41,248 nt of DNA from Clostridia bacterium (GTDB lineage: Bacteria > Bacteroidota > Bacteroidia > Bacteroidales > 4484-276). The notes beneath the pieces were generated by a model that did no database searches, was not told where the DNA came from, and saw only the letters and a program-made list of their open reading frames with translations. Every line of letters starts with the position of its first letter. Position 1 is the first letter of the stretch. Shown in pieces: positions 8,404 to 16,955 of this stretch. The DNA is taken from positions 1-41,248 of the forward strand of contig SABY01000024.1 in assembly GCA_009928785.1 (NCBI GenBank), read 5' to 3'. The position numbers and the translations under genes were made by a program.

Positions 8404-8449
8404 TAAAAAAGCATCAGACCTGACAATGCCGGCATCATCAGGTCTGATG
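8404..8449 (-). terminator. Rho-independent terminator after serC-serA
   Basis: Perfect 12-base arms (CATCAGACCTGA / TCAGGTCTGATG) at 8412-8423 and 8438-8449. On the minus strand the hairpin is followed by six T. It is about 20 bases after the serA stop. Confidence 0.85.
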
Positions 8450-8470
8450 GGGATGCAAAAATAAAAACAA

Positions 8471-9394
8471 TTATTTATTAACCTGAAAGGTTTTATCGCC
8501 TTTTTCGAAAAAGTTCACGATTTGCTTGGCTGCGGCAATACCTGCATTGATATTGGCTTCGGCGGTTTGAGCGCCCATTTTCTTTGGTGTAAAGAAACAT
8601 TTGGCTTCAAACTTTGCCTTAAGATCGGCGGCATTGTCGGGAGCTATGTCAGAAAGATACGTAAAGTCGGGGCGTTTTTCGAATGTTTCCGTCAGGCCTT
8701 GTTCATCTATCACCTCTTTGCGGGCAGTGTTGATCAACACCGCATTTTTGGGCATTGTGGAAAGCAGTTGCCAGCCTATCGATTTTTTGGTTTTGTCGTT
8801 GGCGGGGATATGCAGCGAAACGTACTGACATTTGCTGTACAGCTCTTCCACGCTGTCGAGGGCTTTCACGCCGTCTTTTTCGATGTCTTCTTTTTTAACA
8901 AAAGGATCGAAGGCATACACTTCCATTCCAAAGCCTTTGGCGATATTAGCAACATATTTTCCAACGTTTCCATAGGCATGAATGCCAATAGTTTTGCCGC
9001 GCAGCTCGGTACCGCTCTTGCCGTTGTAATTGCTACGGGCGGCCATCACCATCATGCCAAAAGCCAGCTCGGCTACGGCGTTTGAGTTTTGACCGGGCGT
9101 GTTCATTGCCACAATACCTTTTTCGGTGGCGGCGGCCAGGTCGATGTTGTCGAAGCCTGCACCTGCTCTTACGATGATTTTGAGTTTAGGGGCATCTTCT
9201 ATTACTTCGCGGCTGGCAATGTCGCTTCGGATGATCATCGCATCGGCATCTTTAGCAGCTTCGGTAAGCTGCGCAACGTCGGTGTATTTTTCGAGCAGCG
9301 CCAGTTGGTAGCCGGCTTTTTCGACGATTTCGCGGATGGCATCTACAGCCTCACTGGCAAAAGGTTTTTCGGTTGCAACCAATACTTTTTTCAT
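8471..9394 (-). CDS. serA: D-3-phosphoglycerate dehydrogenase (short form, no ACT domain)
   Basis: A 307-residue NAD-dependent dehydrogenase for the first step of serine synthesis from 3-phosphoglycerate. The frame is open for 12 more codons upstream, but the ATG at 9394 is preferred: it has a purine-rich AAAGGA upstream and gives the family N-terminus MKKVLVATEKPF. Rossmann residues are seen in HAYGNVGKYVA (about 140-150), the substrate/catalytic arginine in NTARKEV, and ligand-binding RAGAGFDN. The usual catalytic histidine near the C-terminus (canonical PHIGAST) is replaced by PKKMGAQT. As I recall, Bacteroides enzymes share this change, so it seems to be a subfamily trait rather than decay. 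It follows serC by 16 bases. Confidence 0.93.
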   Translation of the reverse strand: MKKVLVATEKPFASEAVDAIREIVEKAGYQLALLEKYTDVAQLTEAAKDADAMIIRSDIASREVIEDAPKLKIIVRAGAGFDNIDLAAATEKGIVAMNTPGQNSNAVAELAFGMMVMAARSNYNGKSGTELRGKTIGIHAYGNVGKYVANIAKGFGMEVYAFDPFVKKEDIEKDGVKALDSVEELYSKCQYVSLHIPANDKTKKSIGWQLLSTMPKNAVLINTARKEVIDEQGLTETFEKRPDFTYLSDIAPDNAADLKAKFEAKCFFTPKKMGAQTAEANINAGIAAAKQIVNFFEKGDKTFQVNK

Positions 9395-9410
9395 AATTAT
9401 TCCTTTCTTT

Positions 9411-10481
9411 TTATGCTTTTGTTTTTTCAAATTCCTGCATGGCGTTCACCAGTGCTTTTACACTTTCCTCGGGCAGTGCATTGTAGGTGGAAGCGCGGAA
9501 GCCGCCTACCGAGCGGTGACCTTTCAGGCCAACGAGTCCGCGTTCTGAAGCAAAGGTGAGAAAATCCTTTTCGTGTGCTTCAAAGCCTTCGTTCATCACA
9601 AAACATATGTTCATCAGCGAGCGGTCTTCTTTAGCTACGGTGCCTTTGAACATGGGGTTGCGGTCTATTTCGTCGTAAAGCAGGTTGGCTTTGCGGATAT
9701 TAATTTTTTCCATTGCGGCAACGCCACCTTGTGCTTTGAGCCACTTCAAGGTTTGCAGGGCAGCAAATACGGGAACTACCGGCGGGGTGTTAAACATCGA
9801 TTCTTTGTCGATGTGCGTCTGGTAGTTGAGCATGGTGGGGATGGTGCGGCCGGTTTTGCCCAGCATGTCGTTGCGGATGATCACGAAAGTAACGCCGGCA
9901 GGAGCCAGGTTTTTCTGCGCGCCACCATAAATCAAAGCATATTTGGAGACATTAATCGGACGGCTGAAAATATCCGACGACATATCGGCAACCAACGGAA
10001 TGCCTACTTCCAGGTCTTTGCGTATTTCGGTTCCATAGATGGTGTTGTTGGTGGTAATGTGGAAATAGTCGGCATCCTGAGGGACCTTATAATCTTTGGG
10101 AATGTAATTGAAGGTCTTGTCTTTGGAAGATGCTACTTCCACAACTTCACCAAAGTTCTTAGCTTCTTTCAGTGCTTTCGAAGCCCATTCGCCGGTGTTC
10201 AGGTAGGCAGCCTTTGATTTCATCAGGTTGTAAGGCAGCATAGCAAACTGCAGGCTGGCGCCGCCGCCCAGGAATATCACGGAATAACCTTCCGGGATGT
10301 TCAGCAATTCTTTAAACAGGGCCGTGGCTTCGTCCATTACAGCAACAAACTCTTTGCTGCGGTGCGAAATCTCCATCAGCGATAAGCCGGAGCCGGCAAA
10401 TTCCTGAATGGCTTTGATGGTTTCGTCGATGGTGAATTGTGGCAGAATGGAGGGTCCTGCATAGAAGTTGTGTTTTTTCAT
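9411..10481 (-). CDS. serC: Phosphoserine aminotransferase
   Basis: A 356-residue PLP enzyme that transaminates 3-phosphohydroxypyruvate to phosphoserine, the step after SerA. The N-terminus [14 protein letters not shown] is typical. The PLP lysine is in [12 protein letters not shown] (Lys190 from this start), ISHRS and GGGASLQF contribute to substrate and phosphate binding, and GFRAS with YNALP near the C-terminus is conserved. The frame extends two codons further to a TTG, but the ATG at 10481 is the better start. serC and serA form a two-gene operon with a TAnnTTTG promoter about 65 bases upstream and a terminator after serA. Confidence 0.95.
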   Translation of the reverse strand: MKKHNFYAGPSILPQFTIDETIKAIQEFAGSGLSLMEISHRSKEFVAVMDEATALFKELLNIPEGYSVIFLGGGASLQFAMLPYNLMKSKAAYLNTGEWASKALKEAKNFGEVVEVASSKDKTFNYIPKDYKVPQDADYFHITTNNTIYGTEIRKDLEVGIPLVADMSSDIFSRPINVSKYALIYGGAQKNLAPAGVTFVIIRNDMLGKTGRTIPTMLNYQTHIDKESMFNTPPVVPVFAALQTLKWLKAQGGVAAMEKINIRKANLLYDEIDRNPMFKGTVAKEDRSLMNICFVMNEGFEAHEKDFLTFASERGLVGLKGHRSVGGFRASTYNALPEESVKALVNAMQEFEKTKA

Positions 10482-10544
10482 AACCAAATACGTGTTTTAA
10501 AATTTATAAAATGAATGAGTAGAATTTGCATAAAAATTACCGGG

Positions 10545-10552
10545 CAAAAGTA
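10545..10552 (-). promoter_or_regulatory. Candidate promoter -7 element for serC-serA
   Basis: On the minus strand the octamer reads TACTTTTG, an exact TAnnTTTG match, giving a leader of about 55-60 bases before the serC ATG. Confidence 0.5.
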
Positions 10553-10559
10553 TAATATT

Positions 10560-10789
10560 TTGCTACGGAACGCGCTGCATTGGTATAACAGAACCTTTCT
10601 AAAATAGCGGGTTTTGGACAATTCTTATGGCTTTACGCCGATATCCATAACCAGGGTGTACCGGGGTTAGAATTTGTAAGCGGAGGAGGGTTGCAAAATG
10701 ATAATAGAACGAAGTTCAGGAAAGATCAGATTTAATCTCTGAGACATCCGTTTTGTTGATTTTCTTCAATCGGTAAGGCTATTTTAAAA
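10560..10789. other. Intergenic stretch between divergent serC and B12-uptake units
   Basis: The two transcription units diverge here, and their promoter-like motifs sit at the two edges. I see no convincing reading frame, hairpin or repeat between them. Confidence 0.6.
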
Positions 10790-10821
10790 TTGTAATCCAT
10801 CAACTAAAAAGCCTATTTTTG
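10790..10821 (+). promoter_or_regulatory. Candidate promoter for the cobalamin-riboswitch transcript
   Basis: A TTG at 10790-10792 and TATTTTTG at 10814-10821 match the Bacteroidota -33 and -7 elements at about the right spacing. Transcription would begin near 10828, just at the start of the riboswitch. Confidence 0.6.
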
Positions 10822-10827
10822 CCGGCG

Positions 10828-11020
10828 TTATGGTGACCAAAAATCTGCACGTTGCAGAGAGGTCATAATAGGGAATCCTGTTGAAGTCAGGAACAGTACC
10901 CGCTGCTGTAAGCTCTCAAAAATCTTTTTGCCGAATCCACATGCCACTGTTGGTGATAATAGAAATCCAATGGGAAGGCGCCGGCCAAAAAGGGAGCAAG
11001 TCAGAAGACCTGCCATAGCC
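10828..11020 (+). ncRNA. Cobalamin (B12) riboswitch
   Basis: The conserved core is easily read: GGGAATCCTGTTGAAGTCAG, then AGTACCCGCTGCTGTAAG, a CCACTG element, GGGAAGGCGCCGGCC, and the closing AGTCAGAAGACCTGCC. The spacing matches adenosyl/methylcobalamin riboswitches. About 135 bases separate it from the start of the TonB-dependent receptor, leaving room for an expression platform. No strong terminator stem with a T-run was seen there, so control of translation initiation seems more likely than attenuation. In the family, bound cobalamin switches expression off. Confidence 0.95.
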
Positions 11021-11156
11021 AATACAACATTCAAAAGCTTTCGGGATAAAGGTTTAGAATAAATAGACTGTACGCCACTTTATTTATTCCCATCAGTTTT
11101 CCGCAAGTTTTAAGATGATGCAGCATAACAATATGCTCATCAGTAATTCTTAAAAC

Positions 11157-13175
11157 ATGAACGCAAAGAGTACGATGTCGGTTTGGGGTGCAGGATGCAC
11201 AGCAGCGTCGGGGCGCAATGGCGCCCGCAGTAGGTGTGGCGCGTTGTTTCCTCAGGTGACCAGTCTCCTTTTGCTGGCATTGGTGTGGCTTTGCTTTGCG
11301 CAAAATGGGCAGGCGCAAATGATTTTGGACACCGTTCCCTTACAACTGGTGGAGATTCAAAGCCAACGGTACGACCGATCGGCAGGATACAAAACCCTCG
11401 TGATAGATTCCGCAACTATGCGCGCTCATGCTGCGGGCAGCCTTGCAGAATTGCTCACGGCCTCCACTTCGTTATTTGTAAAAAGCTACGGACAAGGCAC
11501 ATTGGCTACAACTTCTATCCGTGGCGCTTCGGCGGCGCACACACAGGTAATTTGGAATGGCATCACCATCAATTCGCCCATGCCCGGCCAAACGGATTTT
11601 TCCATGGTTCCTGTTTTATTTATCGACCGTGCCGACGTTTATTACGGTGCCGGGTCGGCGCGCTTTTCGTCGGGCGGGCTGGGTGGAAGCATTGTGCTTA
11701 ATACCGTCCCCGATTGGCCAAACAAGTTGCGCGTGGATGTGCAGCAGCAGGTGGGTAGTTTCTCAACCTTTCAATCCAATGCACTCGTCGAAACCGGCAA
11801 CCAGCGCCTTCAGCTCTCTACCCGAATCCTGCACAACCAATCCAAAAATGATTATCCTTATCTGAATATTGGCGCAAGCCGAACCAACCCGCCCACCGAG
11901 CATCGCTACAATGCCGGCTGGCAACAGACCGGTTTGCTGCAACAGGCCTTCTATCGCCCCCACGACAACACCACACTTTCGCTGCGCCTTTGGGTGCAGG
12001 ACAACGCTCGCAACCTGCCGCCCAACATGCTGGTACAAGTGCCCGAAAATAATGAGTCATATCAGGAAACCAACGTGCGCGCTGTGGCAGGCGCAGTGCA
12101 TTATTTTGGTAAATCCAAGCTAACCCTGCAGAGTGGCTTCATGCACAGCCTTTCGAAATATGAAAATATTATCTCCTTTATTAATACCCATAACCGGATT
12201 TCGTCGTCGCTCAACGAGGCTGGCTATACTTACCAAAGCGCCGAAAGTCTGCTTTTTACTGTTACCGGGAAGTTTGATTACCATCAGGTAGATTCCGAAA
12301 ACTATGCGCAATTGCAGCAGCGTCGGCAGGGATCGCTTACGGCAAGTGGTTTTTATACTCCGTGGCCACAATTGCAGCTCAACCTGCTGGTGAGGCAGGA
12401 GGCCATCGACGATACTTGGGCGCCTGTATCTCCGGCGGCTGGTTTTAATTATCAACCATTTCATAGCTTTCCGCTAAAGGTAAAAGGAAACATGGCCTTG
12501 AACTTCCATGCGCCGTCGCTCAACGACCTTTATTGGTCGCCGGGCGGCAATTCGGATTTAAAAAATGAAACGGGCTACACCGTTGAAGCTGCTTTGGGGT
12601 GGGATGAAAAATACAGCAATGTTTCACTGGAAGCCGAAGCTGGCTGGTTTTATTCCGATATTGACCAGTGGATCGTGTGGCAGCCCGACCCGGTGTTTAG
12701 CTATTGGACAACTCAAAACCTCAGAAATGTTGTGGCCAAAGGTATTGAGGCACGGCTGGCGTTGAGGTCGAAAACGCAAAATGTTGCCTGGTCGCTTTCG
12801 CTAAATTACAGTTTTACCTCCGCCACCAACCGCAGGCCGCTTTCGCTAAATGACCTCTCCGTAAACCGGCAGGTAATTTATGTACCCGATCATGTAATGA
12901 ATGCCAATGCGAGCCTTGCCTGGAAAGGATTTACAATAAACTATTTTGCTAATTATACCGGTCGTCGCTACACCACCAGCGACAACAGCCGCTACCTGCC
13001 ACCATTTTTTACAAGTGATGTGCAACTGAAAAAAAGTTTCCCACTCGGCACTTCGGCGCTTGAAGTGGGTGTGGCTGTTAATAATATTGGCGCTGCCAAC
13101 TACCAGCTCATCGCCTGGCAGCCCATGCCGCTAAGGAATTATTCTTTTTTTATTAAATATTTATTCTCAAAATGA
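11157..13175 (+). CDS. btuB: TonB-dependent vitamin B12 receptor (BtuB-like)
   Basis: A 672-residue outer-membrane receptor. A long N-region precedes a hydrophobic signal segment (about 34-48) ending near GQAQ. The plug domain follows with LAELLTASTSLFVKSYG, TTSIRGASAAHTQVIWNGI (about 121-139) and the FSSGGLGGSIVLNT region. The rest is aromatic-rich alternating beta-strand sequence of a 22-strand barrel. The cobalamin riboswitch directly upstream and the BtuG-like gene downstream identify the substrate as a corrinoid. The exact start is uncertain because an in-frame ATG at 11175 is also possible. The ATG at the very end overlaps the next gene's open frame by four bases. Confidence 0.9.
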   Translation: MNAKSTMSVWGAGCTAASGRNGARSRCGALFPQVTSLLLLALVWLCFAQNGQAQMILDTVPLQLVEIQSQRYDRSAGYKTLVIDSATMRAHAAGSLAELLTASTSLFVKSYGQGTLATTSIRGASAAHTQVIWNGITINSPMPGQTDFSMVPVLFIDRADVYYGAGSARFSSGGLGGSIVLNTVPDWPNKLRVDVQQQVGSFSTFQSNALVETGNQRLQLSTRILHNQSKNDYPYLNIGASRTNPPTEHRYNAGWQQTGLLQQAFYRPHDNTTLSLRLWVQDNARNLPPNMLVQVPENNESYQETNVRAVAGAVHYFGKSKLTLQSGFMHSLSKYENIISFINTHNRISSSLNEAGYTYQSAESLLFTVTGKFDYHQVDSENYAQLQQRRQGSLTASGFYTPWPQLQLNLLVRQEAIDDTWAPVSPAAGFNYQPFHSFPLKVKGNMALNFHAPSLNDLYWSPGGNSDLKNETGYTVEAALGWDEKYSNVSLEAEAGWFYSDIDQWIVWQPDPVFSYWTTQNLRNVVAKGIEARLALRSKTQNVAWSLSLNYSFTSATNRRPLSLNDLSVNRQVIYVPDHVMNANASLAWKGFTINYFANYTGRRYTTSDNSRYLPPFFTSDVQLKKSFPLGTSALEVGVAVNNIGAANYQLIAWQPMPLRNYSFFIKYLFSK

Positions 13176-13189
13176 TGACAATGATTTAC

Positions 13190-14269
13190 ATGAAAATCCA
13201 ATTTTATCGAAACCTGCTGCTGATAGCTGCCCTGGCTTTTGCATTTGCCGGCTGCGACAACGACGGGGGCGAAGTAATCCCGGAGCCGCCTTATAGTCCG
13301 TATCTTAGCAATGGCGTTTTTGTGCTCAACGAAGGCAACTTCGGAAGCGGCGATGGTTCGCTGTCGTTTTTAAACCTCGACAGCCTGAAAATGTCGAACG
13401 ATATTTTTTATAATAAAAATCAGCGTCCGCTGGGCGACGTGCCTTTGTCGGCCATGCTGCTGGATAGCACCGTTTGGATTGTGGTAAACAATTCGGGGCG
13501 TATTGAGGTGGCGCATCGCCGCGATCTGGCATCGGTGGCCACCATGAGTGGCATGACGTCACCCCGCCACATTCTTCCGCTGCCCGATGGCCGCGCCTAT
13601 GTGAGCGATTTTGCAAGTCCTGCAATTCACATCATCGACCTGACCAACTACTCGCTCACCGGAAGCGTCCCTGTTAATCAATCCACCGAAGCATTGGTGC
13701 TTACCGCCGGAAAGGTTTTTGCTGCCTGTTGGTCGAGCTATGGTTTTGAAGGTTATAGTAATAATAAGGTGTTGGTAATCGATCCGGTCACCAATAGCTT
13801 AATCGATTCGGTGATGACCGGCAAAGAGCCACAGTCGATGGTGGTGGACAAAAACGAAAAGCTCTGGGTGCTTTGCAGCGGTGGCTTTATGGGCGACGAG
13901 CAGCCGACCCTTTACCGGATAAATCCGCAATCGCTGGATGCTGAGAAAATTTACGCTTTCGCCGACACCGCCACTTCGCCTGCCTCGCTTTGCACAAATG
14001 GCAATGCCGATTCGCTATTCTTTATCAATGGTGGGATTTATGCAATGTCCATCAGCGATGCTGTTTTACCCGGCCAGCCACTAATTGCCTCCGATGCACA
14101 TTTATTCAACGCGTTGGCAGTGCATCCCGAAACATCCGAAATTTTTGTTACCGACGCCATCGACTATCAGCAAAAAGGTTTGGTGCTACGTTATCGTGCC
14201 AACGGAACCCTGATAGATGAATACCGCGCCGGCATTGTTCCCGGCAGGATGGCTTTTACTTCGAGATAA
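13190..14269 (+). CDS. btuG: Surface beta-propeller lipoprotein, BtuG-like B12-binding partner
   Basis: A 359-residue lipoprotein. The signal peptide MKIQFYRNLLLIAALAFAF ends in a lipobox with Cys at about residue 22, followed by the acidic run DNDGGE. Acidic residues just after the lipid-bearing Cys resemble the Bacteroidota surface-export signal. The mature part has repeated blade-like segments (LNLDSLKMS, VIDPVTNSLIDSV, YRINPQSLDAEKIY) typical of a YncE/DUF5074-type seven-bladed propeller. In Bacteroides, BtuG is such a propeller, binds cobalamin very tightly and caps BtuB. Position directly after btuB under the same riboswitch supports the same role. The open frame begins at 13172, but the ATG at 13190 gives the proper signal peptide. 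Confidence 0.82.
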   Translation: MKIQFYRNLLLIAALAFAFAGCDNDGGEVIPEPPYSPYLSNGVFVLNEGNFGSGDGSLSFLNLDSLKMSNDIFYNKNQRPLGDVPLSAMLLDSTVWIVVNNSGRIEVAHRRDLASVATMSGMTSPRHILPLPDGRAYVSDFASPAIHIIDLTNYSLTGSVPVNQSTEALVLTAGKVFAACWSSYGFEGYSNNKVLVIDPVTNSLIDSVMTGKEPQSMVVDKNEKLWVLCSGGFMGDEQPTLYRINPQSLDAEKIYAFADTATSPASLCTNGNADSLFFINGGIYAMSISDAVLPGQPLIASDAHLFNALAVHPETSEIFVTDAIDYQQKGLVLRYRANGTLIDEYRAGIVPGRMAFTSR

Positions 14270-14423
14270 AGTGTTTTTTTGATTGTGATAAATACATCTT
14301 TGTACAAATCAGGATTTATGGAATTGTGGGCATTACGCGAATTATTTATTGCTACTTCCATCATGTGGTATTTCGTGTTTGTCAATTCTGTCCGTCACTA
14401 TACGCCATTGATTTTGGATACAA

Positions 14424-15257
14424 CTAATTTTTCCTGGTTTTTTTCAGGATGTTTTTCTCATCGGTGTTTAGCTTTCGTTGGAGTTTTTTCACATCCTCTG
14501 CAGGAGGCAGGTTTTCGGGTACAATACCTCTTTGGGTAAGCATATTGCGCACAGCAAGGTTATTATCCACATGCTCATTTTCTATAGCATTTTGTCCTTT
14601 CAGGTCTTTGCTTTGCACATTTAGCCCGGTCATTTCAGCAGCAAGGTCTTTTGCTTTGATGGCAATGGTTGGCAAGAAGTCGGCTACCGGTCTGTTATTA
14701 GGTGTGCCCATTTTACGTTTCAACATCATGGTATTCAGCCGAAATAATGCCTGGTCGCCTTTGGAACGAATAATAGCAAATCCCTGTGAGTCAACTCCTC
14801 TTTCGTAAAGTATTCCCGAAAGTTTTTTTTCGGTATGGCTTAATTTTTATCGAGCTTTAACCCGTTCAAATTCCAGCAATCTTTTTTCGACTATCTCAGC
14901 TCTGCGGGTCTGAACGGCAAAGTAATTCTGAGCAAATGCAATTTCCTCTTTGCGGCTGTCGCCATTCTGGGCAATCAGGTAACAGGCATAACGGGTTAGC
15001 AGTATATCCACAACCTCCTTTTCTGCGCCTGAACCAATGGACACCATCTTCCTGACGTCAGGAAAATGGTCTTCGATGATTTCCCCGGCATTTTCGCAGG
15101 TGTCTTTGGCTTTGCTTATAACCTTATCAAAGTTTTCCCATTTGCTGTAACCGAGTAGTTTCTGTAACTCACGGGCACTCCAGCATTCGATTCCCTCAAA
15201 AATGATAGCTGCAGCTTCAAATTGCTGAAATAGCAGTTTTATTTCTTCTGTTTTCAT
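14424..15257 (-). pseudogene. dinD: DinD-like DNA-damage-inducible protein, interrupted by one in-frame TAA
   Basis: From ATG 15257 the first 136 residues match DinD: an N-terminal Bro/KilA-like region with ECWSARELQKLLGYSKWENF, then EDHFPDVRKMV, GSGAEKEVVDILLTRYACYL and AQNYFAVQTRRAEI. A TAA at 14847-14849 follows ERVKAR. Beyond it the same frame continues without further stops to 14424, reading KLSHTEKKLSGILYERGVDS, then GFAIIRSKGDQALF and RPVADFLPTIAIKAKD, all typical of the DinD C-terminal half. Without that stop the protein would have 277 residues, the normal DinD length. One substitution (for example AAA or GAA to TAA) explains the break. An N-terminal fragment could still be made; function of the whole is doubtful. 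Confidence 0.85.
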
Positions 15258-15303
15258 AATCGTTATCCGTACTTCAAGGCTAAGCGTTTTTTAACATTGC
15301 CGT

Positions 15304-15311
15304 CAAAAGTA
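15304..15311 (-). promoter_or_regulatory. Candidate promoter -7 element for dinD
   Basis: On the minus strand TACTTTTG matches TAnnTTTG, about 45 bases upstream of the dinD ATG. No recognisable LexA box was seen. Confidence 0.5.
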
Positions 15312-15368
15312 ATAATTTTAACCCTTTTAAACTTATTAAAATAAATCGGCTTAGTCGCACTATTTGTT

Positions 15369-15376
15369 TATTTTTG
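15369..15376 (+). promoter_or_regulatory. Candidate promoter -7 element for the OsmC-like gene
   Basis: TATTTTTG matches TAnnTTTG, 28 bases upstream of the ATG at 15405. It diverges from the dinD promoter motif 58 bases away. Confidence 0.5.
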
Positions 15377-15404
15377 CAACCAAATTATTAAAACAATAAA
15401 ACTT

Positions 15405-15821
15405 ATGGAAACAATAGCTGATGTAACCCTTCAGGAAGGAATGACCTTCGAAGTTGGCCTGAATGGCCACAAATTTATGATAGATGCCGACGAGAAAGTT
15501 GGCGGCAAAAATCTGGGGCCTCGTCCCAAAGCGCTGACGCTGGCATCGCTGGGCGGCTGCACCGGGATGGATGTAATTTCTATCCTGCGCAAAATGCGCA
15601 TCGAACCCGAATATTTCAACGTTGCCGTGGGCGCCGAGATGACCGATGAGCATCCTAAGTATTACCACAAGATTCACATCATCTACTCTTTTAAAGGCAA
15701 AGATTTGGAAATGGACAAACTCGAAAAGGCTGTAAATCTTTCGCAGGAGCGCTATTGCGGTGTGTCGGCAATGCTTGGCAAAGCTGCTGCCATTACGAGC
15801 GAAATTAAAATCCTGGATTAA
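15405..15821 (+). CDS. OsmC/Ohr family thiol peroxidase-like protein
   Basis: A 138-residue protein of the OsmC family. The two conserved cysteines are at Cys52 (LGGCTGMDV) and Cys118 (ERYCGVSAML), the pair that reduces organic hydroperoxides in OsmC and Ohr. The length fits a monocistronic OsmC protein of the YhfA-like branch. The substrate cannot be chosen from sequence. It has its own promoter-like motif and is followed by a hairpin with a T-run, so it is probably a single-gene unit. It faces away from dinD and converges on the Nudix gene. Confidence 0.9.
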   Translation: METIADVTLQEGMTFEVGLNGHKFMIDADEKVGGKNLGPRPKALTLASLGGCTGMDVISILRKMRIEPEYFNVAVGAEMTDEHPKYYHKIHIIYSFKGKDLEMDKLEKAVNLSQERYCGVSAMLGKAAAITSEIKILD

Positions 15822-15829
15822 AGGGACTG

Positions 15830-15874
15830 GGGGATGCGGTCTTTGGGAATAAAAGACTTTATCCCCATTTTTTT
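15830..15874 (+). terminator. Possible terminator of the OsmC-like gene
   Basis: GGGGAT at 15830-15835 pairs with ATCCCC at 15861-15866, with inner TCTTT/AAAGA pairing and an eight-T run after. The stem has an internal loop, so strength is uncertain. Confidence 0.55.
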
Positions 15875-15927
15875 TACTCTTAGTAGAATTTTTCAATTAG
15901 TAAACCAGCCTTATTACCTTGTTCATT

Positions 15928-16557
15928 TTATCGCCGAATCACCTCAATGAGTTCGCTGAGAATCATCGAGGTGGCGCCCCATATCAGTCGGTTATCGATG
16001 AAGAAGCAGGGCACGTCGGCAGTGTAGTTGGCGCCGGTGACGGTGCGTGTTTTTATGGCGTTGGGGTGCAGTAGGTCGTCGAGTTTTACGGTGAAAATTT
16101 CCTGAACTTCCACTGGGTCGGGCACAAAGTGTGGCTCATCGGTGAGGTAACCTACAAAAGGATGCACCAGAAAATTACTTGGCGGGATGTACAAATCCGA
16201 GAGCTGCCCAAGTACCTGAATATTTTCTGCAGGGATACCGGTTTCTTCCTCCGTTTCGCGGAGGGCAGTCTGGCAGGTGTCGGCATCGGTGATTTCGGCG
16301 CGCCCTCCCGGAAAGGCAATCTGGCCGCTGTGCACACCATTATAAAAAGGCCGCTGAATAAACACCAGGCGCAGGTCGCGGGCTTGTTCAAAAAATAGTG
16401 CCATCACACTGCTGGGCGTGGCTGCCGAAATATCTGGATTGGCAGGGTAGCGCCGGCGTATCTCCGGCATTAGCCGCTGATGTGCGTTGGTACCGGGAAG
16501 TGGCTCGCCAAGCTGCTGTTGCAGCCGCGTAATAAATGATTGAATTTTGTGGTTCAT
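15928..16557 (-). CDS. Nudix hydrolase, CoA pyrophosphatase type
   Basis: A 209-residue protein starting at the ATG at 16557; the open frame extends four codons upstream to a TTG. The core carries a CoA-type signature, HSGQIAFPGGRAE, followed by ALRETEEETGI of the Nudix box (about residues 90-125), where the glutamates bind the metal. This arrangement is typical of NudL/YeaB-like enzymes that split CoA and CoA esters to phosphopantetheine and 3',5'-ADP. The C-terminal part (WGATSMILSELIEVI) is also usual for the group. Substrate is inferred from the family. It diverges from clpS. Confidence 0.9.
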   Translation of the reverse strand: MNHKIQSFITRLQQQLGEPLPGTNAHQRLMPEIRRRYPANPDISAATPSSVMALFFEQARDLRLVFIQRPFYNGVHSGQIAFPGGRAEITDADTCQTALRETEEETGIPAENIQVLGQLSDLYIPPSNFLVHPFVGYLTDEPHFVPDPVEVQEIFTVKLDDLLHPNAIKTRTVTGANYTADVPCFFIDNRLIWGATSMILSELIEVIRR

Positions 16558-16566
16558 ATCCGCCGA

Positions 16567-16574
16567 CAAAAATA
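16567..16574 (-). promoter_or_regulatory. Candidate promoter -7 element very close to the Nudix gene start
   Basis: Minus-strand TATTTTTG is an exact TAnnTTTG match, only 9 bases before the ATG at 16557. If real, the mRNA would be nearly leaderless. It also argues against the TTG extension of the frame. Confidence 0.4.
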
Positions 16575-16605
16575 TAAAATCGCAGGCTTTCCTAATTTTA
16601 TTGAT

Positions 16606-16613
16606 TAATTTTG
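16606..16613 (+). promoter_or_regulatory. Candidate promoter -7 element for clpS-nfeD-floA
   Basis: TAATTTTG matches TAnnTTTG and lies 55 bases upstream of the clpS ATG. Confidence 0.5.
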
Positions 16614-16668
16614 TCGGAATTCACAAAAAACAGCTATCATTGTCTTTTGCAAAAAAAACAAGATTAAC

Positions 16669-16941
16669 ATGCTTAAAGAACACGCAAAACAGGCAGGCCA
16701 AACTAAAGAAGTAGCAGTTGACGAGCATAGGCTGATACTTTACAACGACGAACATCACACCTTCGACTACGTGATAGAAGCGCTGATAGAGGTTTGTAAT
16801 CACGATCCCGTGACTGCTGAGCAGCTTACGCTGATTGTGCATTACAAAGGCAAATGTGCTGTAAAAAATGGAGAACTAAACGAGCTTAAGCCGCTCTGTA
16901 CGGAGCTTACCGGCAGAGGTTTAACGGTGAGCATTAAATAA
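16669..16941 (+). CDS. clpS: ClpS adaptor of the ClpAP/ClpCP protease (N-end rule)
   Basis: A 90-residue adaptor that delivers proteins with destabilising N-terminal residues to the Clp protease. The family pattern is present: HRLILYNDEHHTFDYVIEAL at about residues 20-39, where the YNDxxHTF segment forms part of the substrate pocket, then AEQLTLIVHYKGKCAVKNG (VHxxG motif) and a C-terminal strand. The N-terminal extension is short and charged, as usual. It lies 14 bases ahead of the NfeD-like gene in the same direction; the link to membrane genes is positional only. Confidence 0.92.
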   Translation: MLKEHAKQAGQTKEVAVDEHRLILYNDEHHTFDYVIEALIEVCNHDPVTAEQLTLIVHYKGKCAVKNGELNELKPLCTELTGRGLTVSIK

Positions 16942-16955
16942 ATAAATTTCAGGCT

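Noticed and set aside
9395..9430. Twelve-codon N-terminal extension of serA
   Set aside because: It is lysine-rich, overlaps the end of serC, and the ATG at 9394 has a better upstream sequence and matches the family start.
14847..14849. Recoding (for example selenocysteine) at the dinD stop
   Set aside because: The codon is TAA, not TGA, and DinD is not a selenoprotein family.
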